Source of the DNA: Lotus japonicus
Lineage: Eukaryota > Streptophyta > Magnoliopsida > Fabales > Fabaceae
Assembly (NCBI RefSeq): GCF_012489685.1
Contig: NC_080044.1
Location: forward strand, 53,072,964 to 53,136,963
DNA: 64,000 nucleotides
Direction of reading: 5' to 3'
This document shows, piece after piece, positions 35,929-49,039 of the stretch. The translations under genes were made by a program, and so were the position numbers. The notes below the pieces were generated by a model. It was not told the origin of the DNA and searched no databases. It was given only the letters and a program-made list of their open reading frames with translations. Every line of letters starts with the position of its first letter. Positions within the stretch are counted from its first letter, which is position 1.

Positions 35929-36850
35929 CACTGTCTTATTCTTACAAAATCAGAACCTGTCCACCAGAAATAGAACAAATCAAATCAACCTACAAGAGAA
36001 AAAAAAAACATCAAAATGTAAAGCCAAAAATATCAAAAAATAAACTTGGCACAGAAAAAAAGGAGAGAGTGAATGAAATCATGAAACAGGTAACAACCAG
36101 TAAAGTAGTAAACCACCATACCCCAGATAATAAGCATGAAATCATAACCCTTTACTACATTCCCAAAAAAAAGCACAAAAATGAAACTTGGGGGGTCAAA
36201 AACAGAAGCAGTGTTTAATAATGAAATATATAGCACTAATGATAATGATGATTAAAATGGGAAAAAATCTACCTCCTTTCCTACTGAGAACTGTGCAGGT
36301 CCATTCTAGCGGGAAATAAACATCAGAGATTGAACAAAGAAAATAGGCAAGTGGGAAAAATGTTGTACTTGTGATCAAGCAAGAATCAAAAGCAAACCCA
36401 TTTAAGTTGGTTCTTACCTGAACTCTACAGAAAAATGTTGTACTATTTCCATTCAGTCCGTATTAGAAGTAAAACATGACGAGGGAAGAAGGAGAGAACT
36501 TGGGTTTTCAAAACATTATTGTATAAAAAAATAAAATAAAAGATCTTGGAGATGGAAACAGACAACATGAAACGACAGAAAATGAAATGAAAAAAGACAA
36601 ATCAAAAACACCTTGAAGCTTGAATCAAGTAACGTAGAAAATGGGTAGTTGAAAAACTCAATCTTTGTCTTGATGGGGGAGCTTGTTGCTGGTGAGCATT
36701 GAAGAACAGTACAATGGGGAGAAAGGGAAGTAGAAGGAAATGTAGTGGCAAAATGGTAAAACAGTAATAAATGCAAGGGGGTGTTAGGCATGGCATTGGT
36801 TAATGTTGTGACAAGAACAAGTGTCAGGTGTGTTTGTGTCACTCTGGTGA
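35929..36850 (-). promoter_or_regulatory. STICHEL-like 5' UTR with leader intron
   Basis: A strong donor CAG|GTAAGAA (intron starts 36417) and an acceptor GGTGGACAG| (intron ends 35957) delimit a likely 461-bp intron in the 5' UTR. Exon bases 35929-35956 precede the ATG directly. Sequence above 36418 is leader and promoter; I cannot choose a TATA box with confidence. Confidence 0.5.
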
Positions 36851-37621
36851 ATAAAGAGGGTAACTTTTGGTTTTTTTAGAAGCTTGTTTTGTTCTGTTCC
36901 CTTTCAAGGAGATGCAGAAACTGTGGCAGTGCAGGTGCAGGTGGGTGAGGGAATCAACACTTTTACAGAAAGTGGGGGTGGGGTGTTTGGTAATTTTCAA
37001 TGACTAGAGTTACAGAACATGGAAAGGTTTCTAGTTGAAGAGGAAAAGCTGTGTAGTTACTATGCTTCCGTTTTGCCTTTGAGGAATGTTGTACCATAGA
37101 AAAATGTCAATACAGACTTCACCGAAAACTATGGAGTATGGACTATGGTCTATGGGGAATCATGGATTGTGGAAGAAAAATGTTTAACTAGGGAGAAAAA
37201 GAGGAAAAGTGAAAATGCAAATCGAATTTTTGAGGCCTTGCAAAAATCCGACATGGTTAACTTTATTTTATTTTTTGTTTTTGACCACCTTTGCGTTTTT
37301 TAGATGAAAATATTCTCAATACTCAACAATTCTCACTAAGCAACTGATCATAAAATTGAATGATTATTAAATCGCTTACAAGATGATTGAGGGAAGAGAT
37401 AAGCAACCGCTATATGACATCTCATGGTTACCTTTGTATTCTTTTGTGTTTTGACTTTTGAGTCTTTTGACAACCATAGTTTTCACCCTGAAAAGTTCTA
37501 CTATTTTAATAATAAGTATATAAAAATTTGTTCGATTTTAAAACTACTATAAAACTAAAATTATGGTGGATAAATTAAAAGCGATATTTTTAGTTTCTTT
37601 TCTTCTATTTTCTTCACAAGG
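36851..37621. other. Intergenic, nothing recognised
   Basis: No supported gene or bounded repeat. Confidence 0.4.
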
Positions 37622-38005
37622 GTTTAATTTTTTATCATCGGCAATGATATATATATTTTGAATATAAGTATAAGGGGGTACTTCAACCCAATACAAGCAA
37701 TTGAAGGGGCTGTTAAAAAGATGGAATGCCAAGGTCTTTGGCAACCTGAATGTTAAGAAGAAAGAGGTGATTCAGAGAATGAACGAACTGGACCAGATCG
37801 CAAAAGCCAATCAATTATCAGGTGAGGAGGTTAAAGAAAGAAAGGAGTTACTATCAGAATACTGAAGCGTTGTGAATTTAAACGAATCTCTGCTTTGCCA
37901 AAAATCTAGAGTTCAGTGGTTGAAAGAGGGGATGCTCATACCAAATTTTTTCATGGGATAGTAAATTGGAGACGCCAAACCAAGAATATTAAGGGCTTTA
38001 AATGA
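37622..38005. mobile_element. LINE fragment with 5' inversion
   Basis: 37622-37690 matches, in minus orientation, the 3' end of the LINE at 52.4 kb (here GGGGGTACTTCAACCCAATACAA, there GGGGTACTCCAACCCTTAATACAA, both next to a T-rich run). From about 37691 the strand switches: the plus strand encodes LKGLLKRWNAKVFGNLNVKK, then KEVIQRMNELDQIAKANQLS, then VQWLKEGDAHTKFFHGIVN, the segment between endonuclease and RT of plant LINEs, with an internal TGA. 3' end inverted relative to body is the signature of twin priming. Confidence 0.65.
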
Positions 38006-39865
38006 GTTTTAAATCATACCCTAGCATTTCTCTAGGAAGTGAAAATAAAATTAGAGGAGAGAAGATGAAAAAGCAATTATTTTTATTGGGTGGAGAAAAG
38101 GTAAAAGTATGAGAAAGAAAAATATGAATATGATATGTAATTACTATTTTATCCTCTTACTTGGAGTTGCATAACATATTTGTGTTAAAATTTACTTTAA
38201 GATGATTACTATTATCAAAATTATTACTCCTATTATTGTCACCACATAAACGGATAACATGTAACGTAATTATATAAATTAGTTGAAGCAAATCTTTATT
38301 TCTTAGAAATTAAAAAAAAATGTTTCGTTAATATCCGATGCACCAAATAAAAATAAGCAAATTTATTAAAATAAAAATTATTTAATTCTAGTCTTTTTAT
38401 TGAATTCTAGTTTTTTAAAACACAATTCTAGTTAATTATATGTTAATTAGTTAATTCAATTCATTAAAATTTTATGTATAACTTGTTCTGAATAGTGAAT
38501 ACAATAACCTAATTTTCAATTGAAATTTGAAAGTAGAAAAGTCAATAGTCTTAGCTATAAAGTGCATTGTGGTCTTTTTTAGAGTAATATTCTCTTTCAT
38601 TTACAATTTCTTGTTTTGTAAGAGTGTTGATTCATTTTCATTTTTCTTTCTTTTACATTTCATTTTTATTAACTTTCTCTTGTTATCTTTATCTTTTACA
38701 CATTCATTATATCTAGAAAATGAAGTAGGTCAAACTGCCGATCTAGCTCTATGGCCTAATTTACATTAGGCCTAGGCCAGAACAGATCAAATTAATAAAT
38801 AGAAAAAAAGTAAGTTTTTTAAATCTATTTACTTTAAAAACGAAATGAACTTAGCACCACACTTTCATTTCATCATGTGCCTTGCCTCCAACCCCACTTC
38901 ATTACATATCACATACAAACCCTAGCTTAGCATGTTTCTAATTTCCTACGTCGCTCCACTGCTCAGCACAAAACATGTCCACCCTTTCCCCTTATTCCCA
39001 CCTTTGGTTTTTTCTTCTTCAATCGTCCTCCACCAAGACGTACTCATGCATCATGTCGCACGATTGATCTCTCTCATTTGTTGAAGTTCATTTTTTAACC
39101 TATTTTTTAAGAATTTTTGGATTGAACCTTGAACCCACCAGACAAAACCATAATTTGTGCCAATCACACATGAAGAACTCGTAAGAAAAATCCTAGTCGT
39201 AGCAATCTTAATGATTTGATGTTTTTCACCTAACAAACCGACAATTTTGACCAGAATCCGTTGTGGACAACCATAATAATAAGAGGCAATATTTCGAAAG
39301 TTAGATTCAAATGATTAGTTGAATTAGTTCAATAATAATTTTATTATATTTCTTACTATATTAATATTCATTTTCCAAAAAACTACCCTATTATATTCAT
39401 TAAATATTGTTCAAATACCATGTGATTCTTGAATTAATTTATTAAACTAATTAAATAAGAATTTAAAGTTTTTTTTTACATCGAAAAGGTAAATTACACT
39501 CGGGACCTTCTCCCAACTTATATGTCATCTAACTCTTATAACTTGAGCTATCATTCGAAAATAAATAATATACGTAGCTCTGTTTTAATATAATATTAAT
39601 AATTATTAACTAAAATAAAAAGTGTGTTTATGGATAAGATTTGGAATTAGGGAGTCCAGTTTCACGCTTTAGGACTTGTCATAGTCATGGTCAGAGAGCA
39701 AGTCATGACCAAACAAAGAAAGAGTTACTCTGCAAGCGCAGACCTACCTATTTGTGAAGGCTTTTAATTCTCCATGTTACTACTACGTGGAAAAAGATCA
39801 TTTCATCCGTGCAGGTTATTTGTGAACGCATTCACCACTGACGGGGCCAAAGACTGTACAACTAA
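38006..39865. other. AT-rich intergenic, nothing recognised
   Basis: ORFs at 38527-38769 and 39051-39236 have low-complexity translations without family likeness. Confidence 0.4.
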
Positions 39866-40214
39866 TCTACTACATCTTAAAAGAGAGACATGAAATCACT
39901 ATTTATAAGAGAACTTTCAATCTGGGCCATTGATTTCAATTTCTGATCCAACGATTATTCAATTCCTCACCTAACCACTGCCACTAACCACAGTCCCATC
40001 ACTCACTTTTCCTCTCATACAATACGCTACAACCACCAACTCCACACCCATCAACAAATCAGAGGTGAAAGGAGGAAGAAGCACCATAATAACAGAAACA
40101 AAAACAAATTTTTATTAATAAAGATTCAAACTTTACATCAAAAAATCAAACTTTACATTAAAAATGGAAACTTTTACACAGCATATTGATATTTACATAA
40201 AAAAAAATCCATCT

Positions 40215-40620
40215 TCAGAGGCTAAAATGTCCGGTCCGGCGTCTTGACTCGGATTTTGGTGAAAAAAAACCTTGCTAGGATAGCTCAGAGCTTGCATGTA
40301 TCAAATCGGTGTAAAATTCTCCGATCTGGGTGCTTCTTGACTCGGATTTGGAGGAGAAATCATGGCTTTGGTGGCGGTTGGGTTGGGATGGTGGTTGGGA
40401 GTGGAAGAGAGAGGAAAAAAAGAGGAAGAAGAAAAAATCGTTGCTTGGGGTAGGGTTGGGTCCAGATTGAAGCTTTGGTGGAGGTTGGGGGCGAAAACGG
40501 TGGACGGGACAAGAGGAGAGGAAGAAACCGATGTGGAGGAAGAGAGAAGAAGATGAAGAATCAGAGAGAAAGAGAGAGGGGCGGCTAGGTTAAAATGTGA
40601 GGAAATATGGTTTGGGTGTT
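40215..40620 (+). other. Gene-like segment inside the Helitron (possible capture)
   Basis: Less AT-rich than its surroundings, with two related pieces: GCGTCTTGACTCGGATTTTG (about 40239) and GCTTCTTGACTCGGATTTGG (about 40330), then a purine-rich run (AGAGAGGAAAAAAAGAGGAA) and AGAGGGGCGGCTAGG, the look of a 5' UTR/first exon. ORFs of 64-69 codons show no recognised family. Confidence 0.35.
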
Positions 40621-41289
40621 GTTTTTATTTGAAATTGGGTTTTTTTTTGTTTTGGTATTTTGGATGTGTAAAACTGGGCCTCTCGGCCCAGCAATTGTTT
40701 TCAATTTACTTTTATTTGTTTTGCTATTTTTTCAATATAAAACTTTGTTTTTTAAGAAAGCATTTTAAAAAAATCAATTTTTTTAAAGCAATTATTAATA
40801 TATAACTATAAAATTAAACAAACCAAAAAATATTCAACTTAGTATTAGAATAAAATAAAATGCATTTCAAAATCAAAAATCTCAAAACAATATTTTTTTT
40901 TTAAATTCACAAATAAAATGATATTAGCTTTTTAAAATATCCCCGTACAAAAAAGCTTTTTTAAAAAATCATTAAGGTGTCCATATTACGGTTGCAGATA
41001 TGTTAAGCCACCCATTTATGGTGGAGTTTTATTAACCAATTGTTATAGATAAATATATGTTAACATTTATAGTTTTTCTCTTCTTCCTTTGGACGAAGTT
41101 ATCTTTTTGAAAGCATTATCGTAATTCACCTTATTCCGTAGATTTTCGATTTAATCCTGTTGTTTTAATTTAACCTCTTAAAATGAGATTGGTTGGAGCA
41201 ATTTTTTAAATAATCTGATGTGATAAGGTTTCCTCTAACTTATTCATATTTATAAAATTTGATATAGATATGTGAAATTGTTGAAAGGT

Positions 41290-43245
41290 ATAGTAGTGTT
41301 AGCAAAACGTTAAATTGATATATTTTTGAAAAGTTAGATTATTACACTGTTACAAGTATATTTATTAATAGTATATTTTTAATTCACTTTGAAGATTGGT
41401 ATATACTTCTTATTATTTGTCATGGTATTTTAGAGTTGATATTATTTAGCTTTGGAATTGAATATGAAGTGAAAGTTGGTTTTTTCTTTGAACTTTAGCT
41501 GAAGTGGTAGGACTAATTTGACATAGGGGATCAAAAGGGTTAAGTGTGAACAGTACAGGGTTCGAAGCTTGTGGATGAAACATTGTTACAAATAGATCTA
41601 TTAAGAATATATTTTTGATTCACTTTGAAGATTGTAATATATTTCTTATTATATGTCATAGTGTTTTAGAGTTGAAATTATTTAGCTTTGAAATTCAATA
41701 TAAAGTGAAAGTTAGGTTTTTCTTTGAATGTTAGCCGAAGTGGTTGGACTAATTTGACATAGGGGATCGAAAGGGTTAAGTGTAAATGCTACAGGGTTCG
41801 AAGCTTGTGGATGAAACACTGTTACAAATAGATCTATTAAGAGTATATTTTTTATTCACTTTGAAGATTGAAATATATTTCGTATTATATGTCATAGTAT
41901 TTTAGAGTTGATATTATTTAGCTTTGAAATTCAATATGAAGTGAAAGTTAGATTTTTCTTCGAATGTTAGCCGAAGTGGTACGACTAATTTGACGTAGGG
42001 GATCGAAAGGGTTAAGTGTGAACGGTACAGGGTTCGAAGCTTGTGGATGAAACATTGTTACAAATATATCTATTAAGAGTATATTTTTGATTCACTTTAA
42101 AGATTGTAATATATTTCTTATTATATGTCATAATGTTTTAGAGTTGATATTATTTAGCTTTGGAATTCAATATAAAGTGAAAGTTAGGTTTTTCTTCGAA
42201 TGTTAGCCGAGGTGGTTGGACTAATTTGACGTAGGGAATCGAAAGGGTTAAGTGTGAATGCTATAGGGTTCGAAGCTTGTGGATGAAACACTGTTACAAA
42301 TAGATCTATTAAGAGTATATTTTTTTTTCACTTTGAAGATTGGAATATATTTCTTATTATCTGGCATAGTATTTTAGATTTGATATTATTTAGCTTTGAA
42401 ATTCAATATGAAGTGAAAGTTAGGTTTTCCTTTGAATGTTAGCCGTAGTGATAGGACTAATTTGACGTAAAGGGATCGAAAGGGTTAAGTGTGAATGGTA
42501 CGGGGTTCGAAGCTTGTGGATGAAACACTGTTACGAATAGATCTATTAAGAGTATATTTTTTATTCACTTTGAAGATTGAAATATATTTCTTTTTATATG
42601 TCATATTATTTTTGAGTTGATATTATTTAGCTTTGAAATTCAATATGAAGTGAAAGTTAGGTTTTTCTTCGAATGTTAGCCGAAATGGTAGAACTAATTT
42701 AACGTAGGGGATCGAAAGGGTTAAGTGTGAATGGTGCAGGGTTTGAATCTTGTGGATGAAACACTGCTACAAATAGATATATTAAGAATATATTTTTGAT
42801 TCACTTTGAAGATTGAAATATATTTCTTATCATATGTCATAATATTTTAGAGTTGATATTATTTAGCTTTGAAATTCAATATGAAGTTAAAGTTAGGTTT
42901 TTCTTTGAATGTTAGCCGAAGTGGTACGACTTATTTGACGTTGGGGATCGGAAGGGTTAAGTGTGAATGATACAGGGTTCGAAGTTTGTGGATGAAACAC
43001 TGGTACAAATAGATCTATTAAGGGTATACTTTTGATTCACTTTGAAGATTGAAATATATTTCTTATTATATGTCATAGTATTTTAGAGTTGATATTATTT
43101 AGCTTTAAAATTCAATATGAAGTGAAAGTTAGGTTTTTGTTCGAATGTTAGCCGAAGTGATAGGACTAATTTGACGTAGTGGATCGGATGAGTTAAGTGT
43201 GAACGGTACAGGGTTCGAAACTTGTGGATGAAATATGTATTAACA
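41290..43245 (+). repeat. ~8 tandem 236-bp repeats with tRNA-like boxes
   Basis: GGGTTCGAAGCTTGTGGATG recurs about every 236 bases (the GTTCG core at 41560, 41796, 42032, and so on to about 43218). Each unit has an A-box-like TAGCCGAAGTGG and, about 50 bases on, a B-box-like GGGTTCGAAGCTTG, the same pair as in the SINE at 58.2 kb. No ORF. It lies wholly inside the Helitron. Confidence 0.9.
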
Positions 43246-44523
43246 ATTTAACATTATTTGATAACTTGGATATTTATAAAAAAAACTTAAGATAATTGTT
43301 TTACTTGAATGTTGTGATGGTCCACTTACTTCATGTGGATTGAGTTGGACATGATTTGTTTCATTTGTCCTAATTGTGTAGAGTTTTTTTTTATGAAATT
43401 AATGTTATTTTTCTTTTTTTTTTGTAAGCATGTTAAACTTTTTTGGTTAACTAGAAATTAGCTCTTTGGGCCAATAATTTTATAAAACTTTAGGGGGCCC
43501 AATATTTTTTTGTTGAGCGAGGAAATTTAATTTTTTGTTAAATGTTAGGGCAGGTTATGATCTTTGTTTTTCTTTTCCCAGAGGCGTGAATTTATCATAA
43601 TAAGATTAATTTTCTTATTCTCTCCCTTTTAGTTTGGATTCACTTTCTCTCCTTCCCTTTTCAGCTTTCCATTGTTTGTGATATGAGCTTTGTTTCGTTT
43701 CCTGTTCAACAATTGACAAACTTGTTTTCGTCCCACTTTGTGCAGCAGTTAGGCTTCGCGTCAGCGTCGTTGTTGCTACTAATTGTCGAACATGGAGAAG
43801 AGGTTCAACTCTATCTCTTTGTAGATCTTCTATCATGTGACAAGTAGGTATTTGTCAGATTTTATTTTCTAATATCTTCTTTTGTGTGGATACAGGTAAG
43901 ATATTTACTTATTTGACTTATCAATACATATAATGTACTAATTAGTACAAAAGTAACAGTAATCATGATTTTCATGTACCCACCCTCAACTGCTTTCAGA
44001 GGTAATCATACTTGGAAGTAGATTAAAATAATTTTTTTACTTGATCATTATTTGTTTACATGACTAGCGTGGGGCAACTTTCTTGTGTAAGTAAGTCAAT
44101 TGCTTGAGTCAGTTTGTACAATAAAGAAATTAGTACTTTATGTATTTTTTTATGTGTATTTGACACTGAAATTTCTTTCTGAATATATGTATATTGTTGA
44201 CCATACCCTGTTGTGAAGAGATTTTCATCATTTTCACTTCGAGACTTCGTATATTTGTAACAGAAACTTTAACATTGTAATTGTGTTCAAGTTATTTTGA
44301 CAAAGATAAATGAAAATACAACTTTTGTTATAATATTAATGTTTATAATTTGTCGTTGATGTTTATATTTCGGTTAAACCATATTTTTTGTTGTGATTAG
44401 TAAAGGTTATAAAAAATTGGTATGTGATTTAAATAGATAAAGTTAAATAAATTGATTGAATAAATATGATAAATTGAAGAACTGCTCGTCCGTGCATTGC
44501 ACGGATACGGGCTAAAATCCTAG

Positions 44524-46214
44524 TGTGGTTTATAAATGGACAACGGCGATTCATGCTTATATTTGATATATTAGTGATATATTTATACTATGTTTCTTTT
44601 AGGAGTTATGATTTATAAACATATTTTAGTGGTAGATATTCATAGAGAAAAAGAAAGAGAAGAGAGAAATAATGAATGTAATATATAATATGATGTGATA
44701 AGAAAAAAGATAGAAAAAAAGACGTGTGTGGATGTTTATACTATTTATATGTTTATGAAGCTTTACTGTTCTTTTACACATCACTCATTTTATCTCTTCA
44801 CTTCATTAAAAATTATGTATTTTCCACAAGGACTTTAGCTTTAATAAGACTATTTTTACATTTGGCAAGAGTCGTATTATAAACCTTAACTTGTGAATTT
44901 CGTAGGTGTGATTCCGAACTTGTTTGAAGCCTAAGTTATGTTATTTCTTCAATTCTTCTTTGAATTGCCTCTATACAAATAAACTTAGTTTAATTTGATT
45001 TGGATCATTAATTGTCTAAATCACATTAATATGAGCAGATAAACACCATTGAGTAATCATGTATGTATTTTGCTTATTAGACAAAGATACATGTTTCATG
45101 AATGACATTTTCTTTTCTTTTTTAATTTACCAAAAATTAATTTTTTTTGTCAATACCAAAATTTAAATAGAACAAAATTAAATGTTTAGAAGAAAATGAA
45201 ACGTGAGTACCAAATATTTGCTTTCTTGGGTTCACCGGATCACCAGTGACGTATGGTTTTTTTTTTGACAACAATCAGTTTGAATGGAGGCCCAATCGGA
45301 TTATCAATATTTCATCTGGGCTCTCTTCGTTAATGTATATGTGCACATGGAAGCTGGAAGGAGAGATATTTGTCAAAGTTACAAATGTGTTATCCAAAAG
45401 GGTAGCTCAATTGGCAATGCTGAATGTGTGGGAAGAGCTATCAGATTTGACCGTCACATAATACACTATGGAGGAAGGATGAAGAGCATTAATTGTGACT
45501 AAATCCTGAATTTGGCGGCATACACAGGGTGACCGGGTACGATATGTTTATAACAAAAATAAATGTGTTTGATTTTTTTCTTGACAAAAAAAATACTAGA
45601 CAAAAAAGAGTGTTGATTTTATTTTTGGTATAATAATAACAGTTTTGGGTTTGAACTAAGTTTTCAATTTAAAAAATTAGTTCATTTTCACTTTCATTTT
45701 TTAGTTTTAATTTTTAAAAAGAGTAGCCTTATTTTCACTCTATTTCTGGGACAAAATAAAAAAAAAGTATAAAATGAAAATAATTACCGTTAATAATTTC
45801 AAATAATAATTTAAAAAAATAATTTAAGATACTAAATAGGAAATGAAAATAGAAATGTCTTGACTAAATTTCAAATTTGAAGAAAATTTGTTGCAATTGG
45901 ATTTCAAAGCAACTATATATGCTGCAATTGGATTTCATTTCTTTTTAGGCCTAAACTGTATTGTCATGCTTTGTTATGGGCTGCAATTGGATCTCAAAAT
46001 GTTTTTTTGGGGCTAAACATTGTTGTAACATTTATTTTGTTCTGGGCTTCATTTGGTAGTTTGAGTTTCCAATTATTATTATTTTGGATTAACTGCAGAG
46101 ATAAAAGCCCAAAAACAATAGAGACTATTCTCTTAGATAAAAGTATCACAAGTTGATAAAAGAAGAAGAAAATAAAAGTATCACAAGAATCAAAGATTGA
46201 AAAAAACTAACCAA
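44524..46214. other. AT-rich intergenic, no gene recognised
   Basis: 45246-45502 has two overlapping ORFs of about 70 codons (one ending DRHIIHYGGRMKSINCD) in slightly GC-richer DNA; I do not recognise them and see no supporting splice or promoter signals. Confidence 0.4.
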
Positions 46215-46490
46215 AAAGATGGAACACAATCATAATTATGATCAAGATAACCCTTATCAAGAAGTTTAACTGCCAATTTAGAAACTGTTTCAACAAAGAT
46301 CTTGGAGATCAAATCCCTTTGCCAAAGCAATCTTGATACCCGGAAAAATTCCCCAAAGCTCAACATCAGGAATGAAGTAGCTAGTTACTCAAATTATGTG
46401 AGAACACAACTAGGAACTTTCTGTCATGGTTCTTTAAACACACCACTACAAGTGGCTCGATTAGTAGTGGGAGAATGAATCGTCCGTGTT
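46215..46490 (-). pseudogene. Degenerate LINE RNase H (RVT_3) fragment
   Basis: Minus-strand translation over several frames gives IKINTDDSFSH, then a gap, VELWGIFPGIKIALAKGFDL, then FVETVSKLAVKLLDKGYLDH. This follows the RNase H order of plant retrotransposons: KINTDGS..., AELWGV..GL.LA...G, VE.DSK.AV.LL. Stops and frame shifts show it is dead. Confidence 0.65.
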
Positions 46491-48335
46491 AATTTTGATC
46501 CAAGACTCTAAAGGAGGGTTTTATGATATCTGAGCACAAAAGTGTAGTGAATGTCAAATATCTTCTAAGAATGAGATTTCTAATGATTAAACTTTCAACC
46601 TAAGAGTTCAAATAACCGTTTTTAACCGTGTGTATTGGATATATAACTATTAATTAGGATATAGGAATACTTGATTATATCAACCAAATGGAGTAAACGC
46701 ATCTCATAATCATATAATAACCATACTACGTGACTTTAAATGATTGTGTAACTATGCTTTTTCTACTGATCATCTGTGTATTCTGATACATACTCTAAAT
46801 TAAATCTCAATTAACATCATACTTTTGTTTTTTGTTTTTTGTTTTCTCACATCAATAAACAGTGAGGTAACAACACACGACAAACCAATTAGTCAGTTGG
46901 AAGAAATGTCGAAGCATTGATCTCGAATATGACCTGAAAACAACCAGGTCTAGCTGAGAAGAGCTAAAAACATCACATATGAATTTGTGTGGAAAAAAAT
47001 TAAAGGAAATTACACATTGTATTTTGCGACATATGAACATCACATATGAACACCAGTGATCCAAATTGGACATTGAAGCTTTAAGATCTCCAATTCAATT
47101 CTTCTGTGCTACGATACCCGTTGGAATATAAGGGGAAGCACACAATCTTGTAGTGATGAGAATAGCTTGATGAATAAAACAGCCATGCCAAAAAGCAAAA
47201 AATATTAATTAATGCTTGATAGTGATGAAGCGACATAATTTAAAAGAAAACGACACGTTTTAACATAGAAATTATTGACGTTGGGTCGTTGGGGTTGAAT
47301 TTGATGAAGACAGTAGACATAAAAAGGTGTATATAAATTAGGCCTGACAAAATAGACCATGAGTTCATATTATCCAATTCAAACACAACAAAATTCATCC
47401 ATATTAATCTATATAGGAAAAAAATGAATGGATAAGTTACAATTCATTCATTTAATCAATTTAATATTAAAATTCATTAGATTAGTAAATTCAAATTTTA
47501 TGAATTACAATTGGTCTTTTTAAAATTACGTTGGATCACAAAAAATTGATTATAAATAAAAATAAATGGATTAATAAACCATAAACCCAACCTTAAACTT
47601 GACTTGTTGTCGATCCACCTGAACCGTTTGACCCAGGGTTGACTTGTCCGACACCGACTTAAACCCTAAATTTGACCCGACACTGACCTTAACCCTAAAT
47701 TTGATGTGATTAACCTAAGTCCTAATATTTACCTTGGTGATTTACACAACATCAAATGATAAACTTAAGTTAGCTCTTCCAAAAATATACAAAATTCCAT
47801 GAATTAAAGTATTAAACAAAGCTCTAAGCTTAGTTTCAATCCATGACCCATTAGTCATTGACAACTAGGCAGGTACCCGTTCCCTTATCCCAGTTGGTGC
47901 AAGACAGAATGTTGCCAGTATGATGTGTATGGTACAGTTCAATGTTCTTTGGAGGCCTTTTGCTGTTGAAGTTGAACCAACTAACATGTGAGGGCCTTTC
48001 TTTTGGCCCCTTCCTACACTAATGTACTTGAAAATTGTTGGTTGTCTACCATTAGCTCCACTCAAATGCCTTAATTTTTTTTTTCTAATTATTGTTTCAG
48101 ACCATAAATGATGTTTGTTAAACCTAATATTAATTGAGCCGCTTTTTGTAAATGATGATGATGATAGGATACTCTATTTGGGTCCTTATCTCCTATCTTT
48201 CCTAGCATAAGGAGTACGTAATTCCCCTTCGATCCTGCTATGAATTTAAGGACATGGTACTCTTTTCTTTTACTTTTTTGGGTTAGATTTAGAAATTAAC
48301 ATGGTACTCTTCAGATGGTACTGAGTCTTAGACTC
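46491..48335. other. AT-rich intergenic, no gene recognised
   Basis: 47865-48065 has a 66-codon minus-strand ORF in somewhat GC-richer DNA (GGCAGGTACCCGTTCCCTTA on plus) that I do not recognise. 47610-47700 repeats ACCCTAAATTTGA. No RNA gene identified. Confidence 0.4.
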
Positions 48336-48504
48336 ATTGGGCACCCGCAAAAAATACCCACAATACGCAGGGTAACTCACTAAACAGGTATGAGGTTAGG
48401 CATGAGTAAATACCCGCAAAAATTAATGGATATGAGTGCGGGTATGTGCACTATATTACCCAACGCGCGTCATACCCGCACACACATATACATAATTAGT
48501 AGTA

Positions 48505-48540
<36 letters not shown>

Positions 48541-49020
48541 CTCCAAAATATATATATTATATATATGTGAGGGGGGTTTGATTATTCTCACTTATTTTCA
48601 AAAAAAAGTTATAATTAATCTATAACATTAGGAGTTTATTAAGAATTTAAAATTATAAAATTAAAGTTTAACTTTATCACTTATTCTTTTAAAAAAAAGT
48701 TTATACGTATTAAATTGATTTTATTTTCTTAAATATTTAGATAGACATTTGTATTTTAATTGATGTTTTTTATTTTATAGAAGCAGTTATATTCTGATTT
48801 TTCATCGAAGAAATCATGAAAGTTAGATTTAATTTGGTTAGCTAAATTGCGGGTAACGGGCACGAGTACGTGCATATAGGTACCCACAAGATACAGAGAT
48901 GAGCACTCAGGTTGCTATCCACGCGGGTATGAGGATGGATACGAGTGCTTTTTGAAAACACGGGTATGGAGATGGGTATTATAGTACCCTACCCAGACCC
49001 TACCCATTGCCATTTCTTTT
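48336..49020. mobile_element. Likely non-autonomous DNA transposon rich in ACCCGC/GCGGGTA
   Basis: Left part has GGGCACCCGCAAAAAATACC and TACCCGCAAAAATTAATGGA; right part has GCGGGTAACGGGCACGAGTA and GGTACCCACAAGATACAG, then ACCCTACCCAGACCCTACCC near 48988. The two sides are inverted with respect to each other around an A/T-rich core with a (TA)n run. This looks like a widespread plant hAT-type or related repeat, but I cannot fix the termini or a target duplication. Confidence 0.45.
48509..48538. repeat. (TA)n microsatellite
   Basis: About 14 uninterrupted TA units. Confidence 0.9.
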
Positions 49021-49039
49021 CTAATAATAAATGACATAT

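Larger units (their letters stand above)
39866..44523 (+). mobile_element. Non-autonomous Helitron, 4.66 kb
   Basis: The 5' end TCTACTACATCTTAAAAGAG has the TC start and TTAAAAGAG motif of plant Helitrons. The 3' end has a short hairpin CCGTGCATTGCACGG (44490-44504) and terminates in CTAG (44520-44523). The flanking bases are A (39865) and T (44524), the AT dinucleotide target. There is no terminal inverted repeat or target duplication, as expected. No Rep/helicase ORF is present. Cargo: a gene-like G-rich stretch (about 40215-40620), a 236-bp tandem array (about 41290-43245), and a C/T-rich exon-like stretch (about 43565-43870). Confidence 0.8.

Noticed and set aside
41290..43245. True tRNA gene cluster
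   Set aside because: Only A/B-box-like motifs are present; no acceptor stem or anticodon arm can be formed in the units.
45246..45502. Gene fragment with YGGRMKS end
   Set aside because: Two overlapping frames, neither with a family likeness or splice signals; kept only as intergenic note.
47865..48065. Conserved short peptide or miRNA locus
   Set aside because: Slightly GC-richer, but no hairpin, no known miRNA sequence and no recognised protein family.
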